From Sphingobacterium sp. UBA1575 (GTDB lineage Bacteria > Bacteroidota > Bacteroidia > Sphingobacteriales > Sphingobacteriaceae), in the NCBI GenBank assembly GCA_002322865.1, contig DCOH01000042.1, positions 40,213 to 47,087 of the forward strand: DNA of 6,875 nucleotides, read 5' to 3'. Shown piece by piece: positions 6,353 to 6,875 of the stretch (position 1 is its first letter; the number at the start of each line of letters is the position of its first letter). Position numbers and translations under genes: made by a program. The notes beneath the pieces are model-generated. The model had not been told where the DNA came from and did not search any database. It worked only from the letters and a program-made list of their open reading frames with translations.

Positions 6353-6853
6353 TTATTTTTTCTTTTCCATAATTTCCGGAGCACTGTAAAGTTCAGGACT
6401 AGCTTCGTAAATTTTGTATTTAGCCTCATATCCTTCAGGGATATAAAGAACGATAGGCATTCTTCCGTTGTATCTTGTAAGATATCCTCCGGACATTACA
6501 AACTCCATTTTTGGTTTTGCTCCCGGGCAAGCCATTAATGTAGATGGTGTGCTACCGTTGGTTGTAAAAGTAAGGTAATCGTATCCCCATCCTTTCAGTT
6601 CGCTGCTTTTAAATTCTCCGCTTAGGAAGGTTTTATTACAACCATCTGTTTCCATGGTTTTTCCAACAAAAATTTCAATCTTCTTGTTTCCATCGTTTTG
6701 AGAATGTGGAACCTCAATAACAACTTGCTTTTGTCCTTTTTCTGGTTTTGGGAATGGTGCTAAATCAACTTTATAAGTTGTTTGTGCCATTAACGAAACT
6801 GACATTAAACTTAGTCCTAAAAAAGCGCTCGCAAAAATTGTTTTTTTCATCAT
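6353..6853 (-). CDS. eco: Ecotin, periplasmic serine-protease inhibitor
   Basis: A secreted dimeric inhibitor of trypsin-fold serine proteases such as trypsin, chymotrypsin and elastase. The 166-residue precursor begins with a signal peptide (about 1-23: KK, a hydrophobic core, then SLMA before Gln24). Family hallmarks follow: LAPFPKPEKG (31-40), KGWGYDYLTF (87-96), STLMACP (104-110), TRYNGRMPIVLYIPEG (126-141) and YKIYEA (146-151). Cys72 and Cys109 match the E. coli disulfide Cys50-Cys87. Aligning on the second cysteine places Leu106 at the reactive P1 site, where E. coli has Met84; P1' Met107 is kept. One residue is inserted before Cys72 relative to E. coli. Two ATGs (6853 and 6850) are possible starts. 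Only 22 nt lie upstream before the window ends, so any promoter is not visible. Likely role is protection against host, predator or competitor proteases, inferred from the family. Confidence 0.95.
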   Translation of the reverse strand: MMKKTIFASAFLGLSLMSVSLMAQTTYKVDLAPFPKPEKGQKQVVIEVPHSQNDGNKKIEIFVGKTMETDGCNKTFLSGEFKSSELKGWGYDYLTFTTNGSTPSTLMACPGAKPKMEFVMSGGYLTRYNGRMPIVLYIPEGYEAKYKIYEASPELYSAPEIMEKKK

Positions 6854-6875
6854 CGTAAAATTTGGGATTATTTTC

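Noticed and set aside
6284..6538. Open reading frame of 84 codons on the plus strand crossing the palindrome
   Set aside because: It overlaps ecotin in antisense and reads through a terminator hairpin; the peptide resembles nothing.

Overview
The window looks like a chromosomal piece of a Bacteroidota bacterium, most likely Sphingobacteriaceae (Sphingobacterium-like). This rests on moderate GC (about 36-47% by region), absence of clear Shine-Dalgarno sequences, matches to the Bacteroidota -7 promoter motif TAnnTTTG, a urocanase of the long class, and a CGTCATTGCGAGG-type intergenic repeat at the left edge. The genus is inferred, not proven.

Layout from left to right. Positions 1-90 hold two degenerate copies of an intergenic repeat and a G-rich tandem repeat on the minus strand that abuts the stop codon of a LysR-type regulator (86-979, minus). 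A compact divergent control region (about 980-1054) with palindromes and two opposed -7 motifs separates the regulator from a tightly packed histidine-utilisation operon on the plus strand: hutH (histidine ammonia-lyase), hutI (imidazolonepropionase) and hutU (urocanase). The operon closes with a strong hairpin shared with the convergent neighbour. Two further minus-strand genes follow: a small multidrug resistance (SMR) transporter very close in layout to EmrE, and ecotin, a periplasmic serine-protease inhibitor. A near-perfect 34-bp palindrome separates these two.

How the genes work together: HutH deaminates L-histidine to urocanate, HutU hydrates it to imidazolonepropionate, and HutI opens the ring to N-formimidoyl-L-glutamate. 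The enzyme for the last step (HutG, HutF plus a deformylase, or a formiminotransferase) is not in the window. The divergent LysR protein is the obvious candidate regulator, but its effector is unknown. The SMR and ecotin genes have no evident link to histidine catabolism.

I do not see a new multi-gene system. The points most worth checking are a base-composition drop inside hutU that continues into the SMR/ecotin genes, the G-quadruplex motif at the lysR 3' end, the absence of the classical urocanase cysteine in the long-form HutU, and a Leu rather than Met at the ecotin P1 site.
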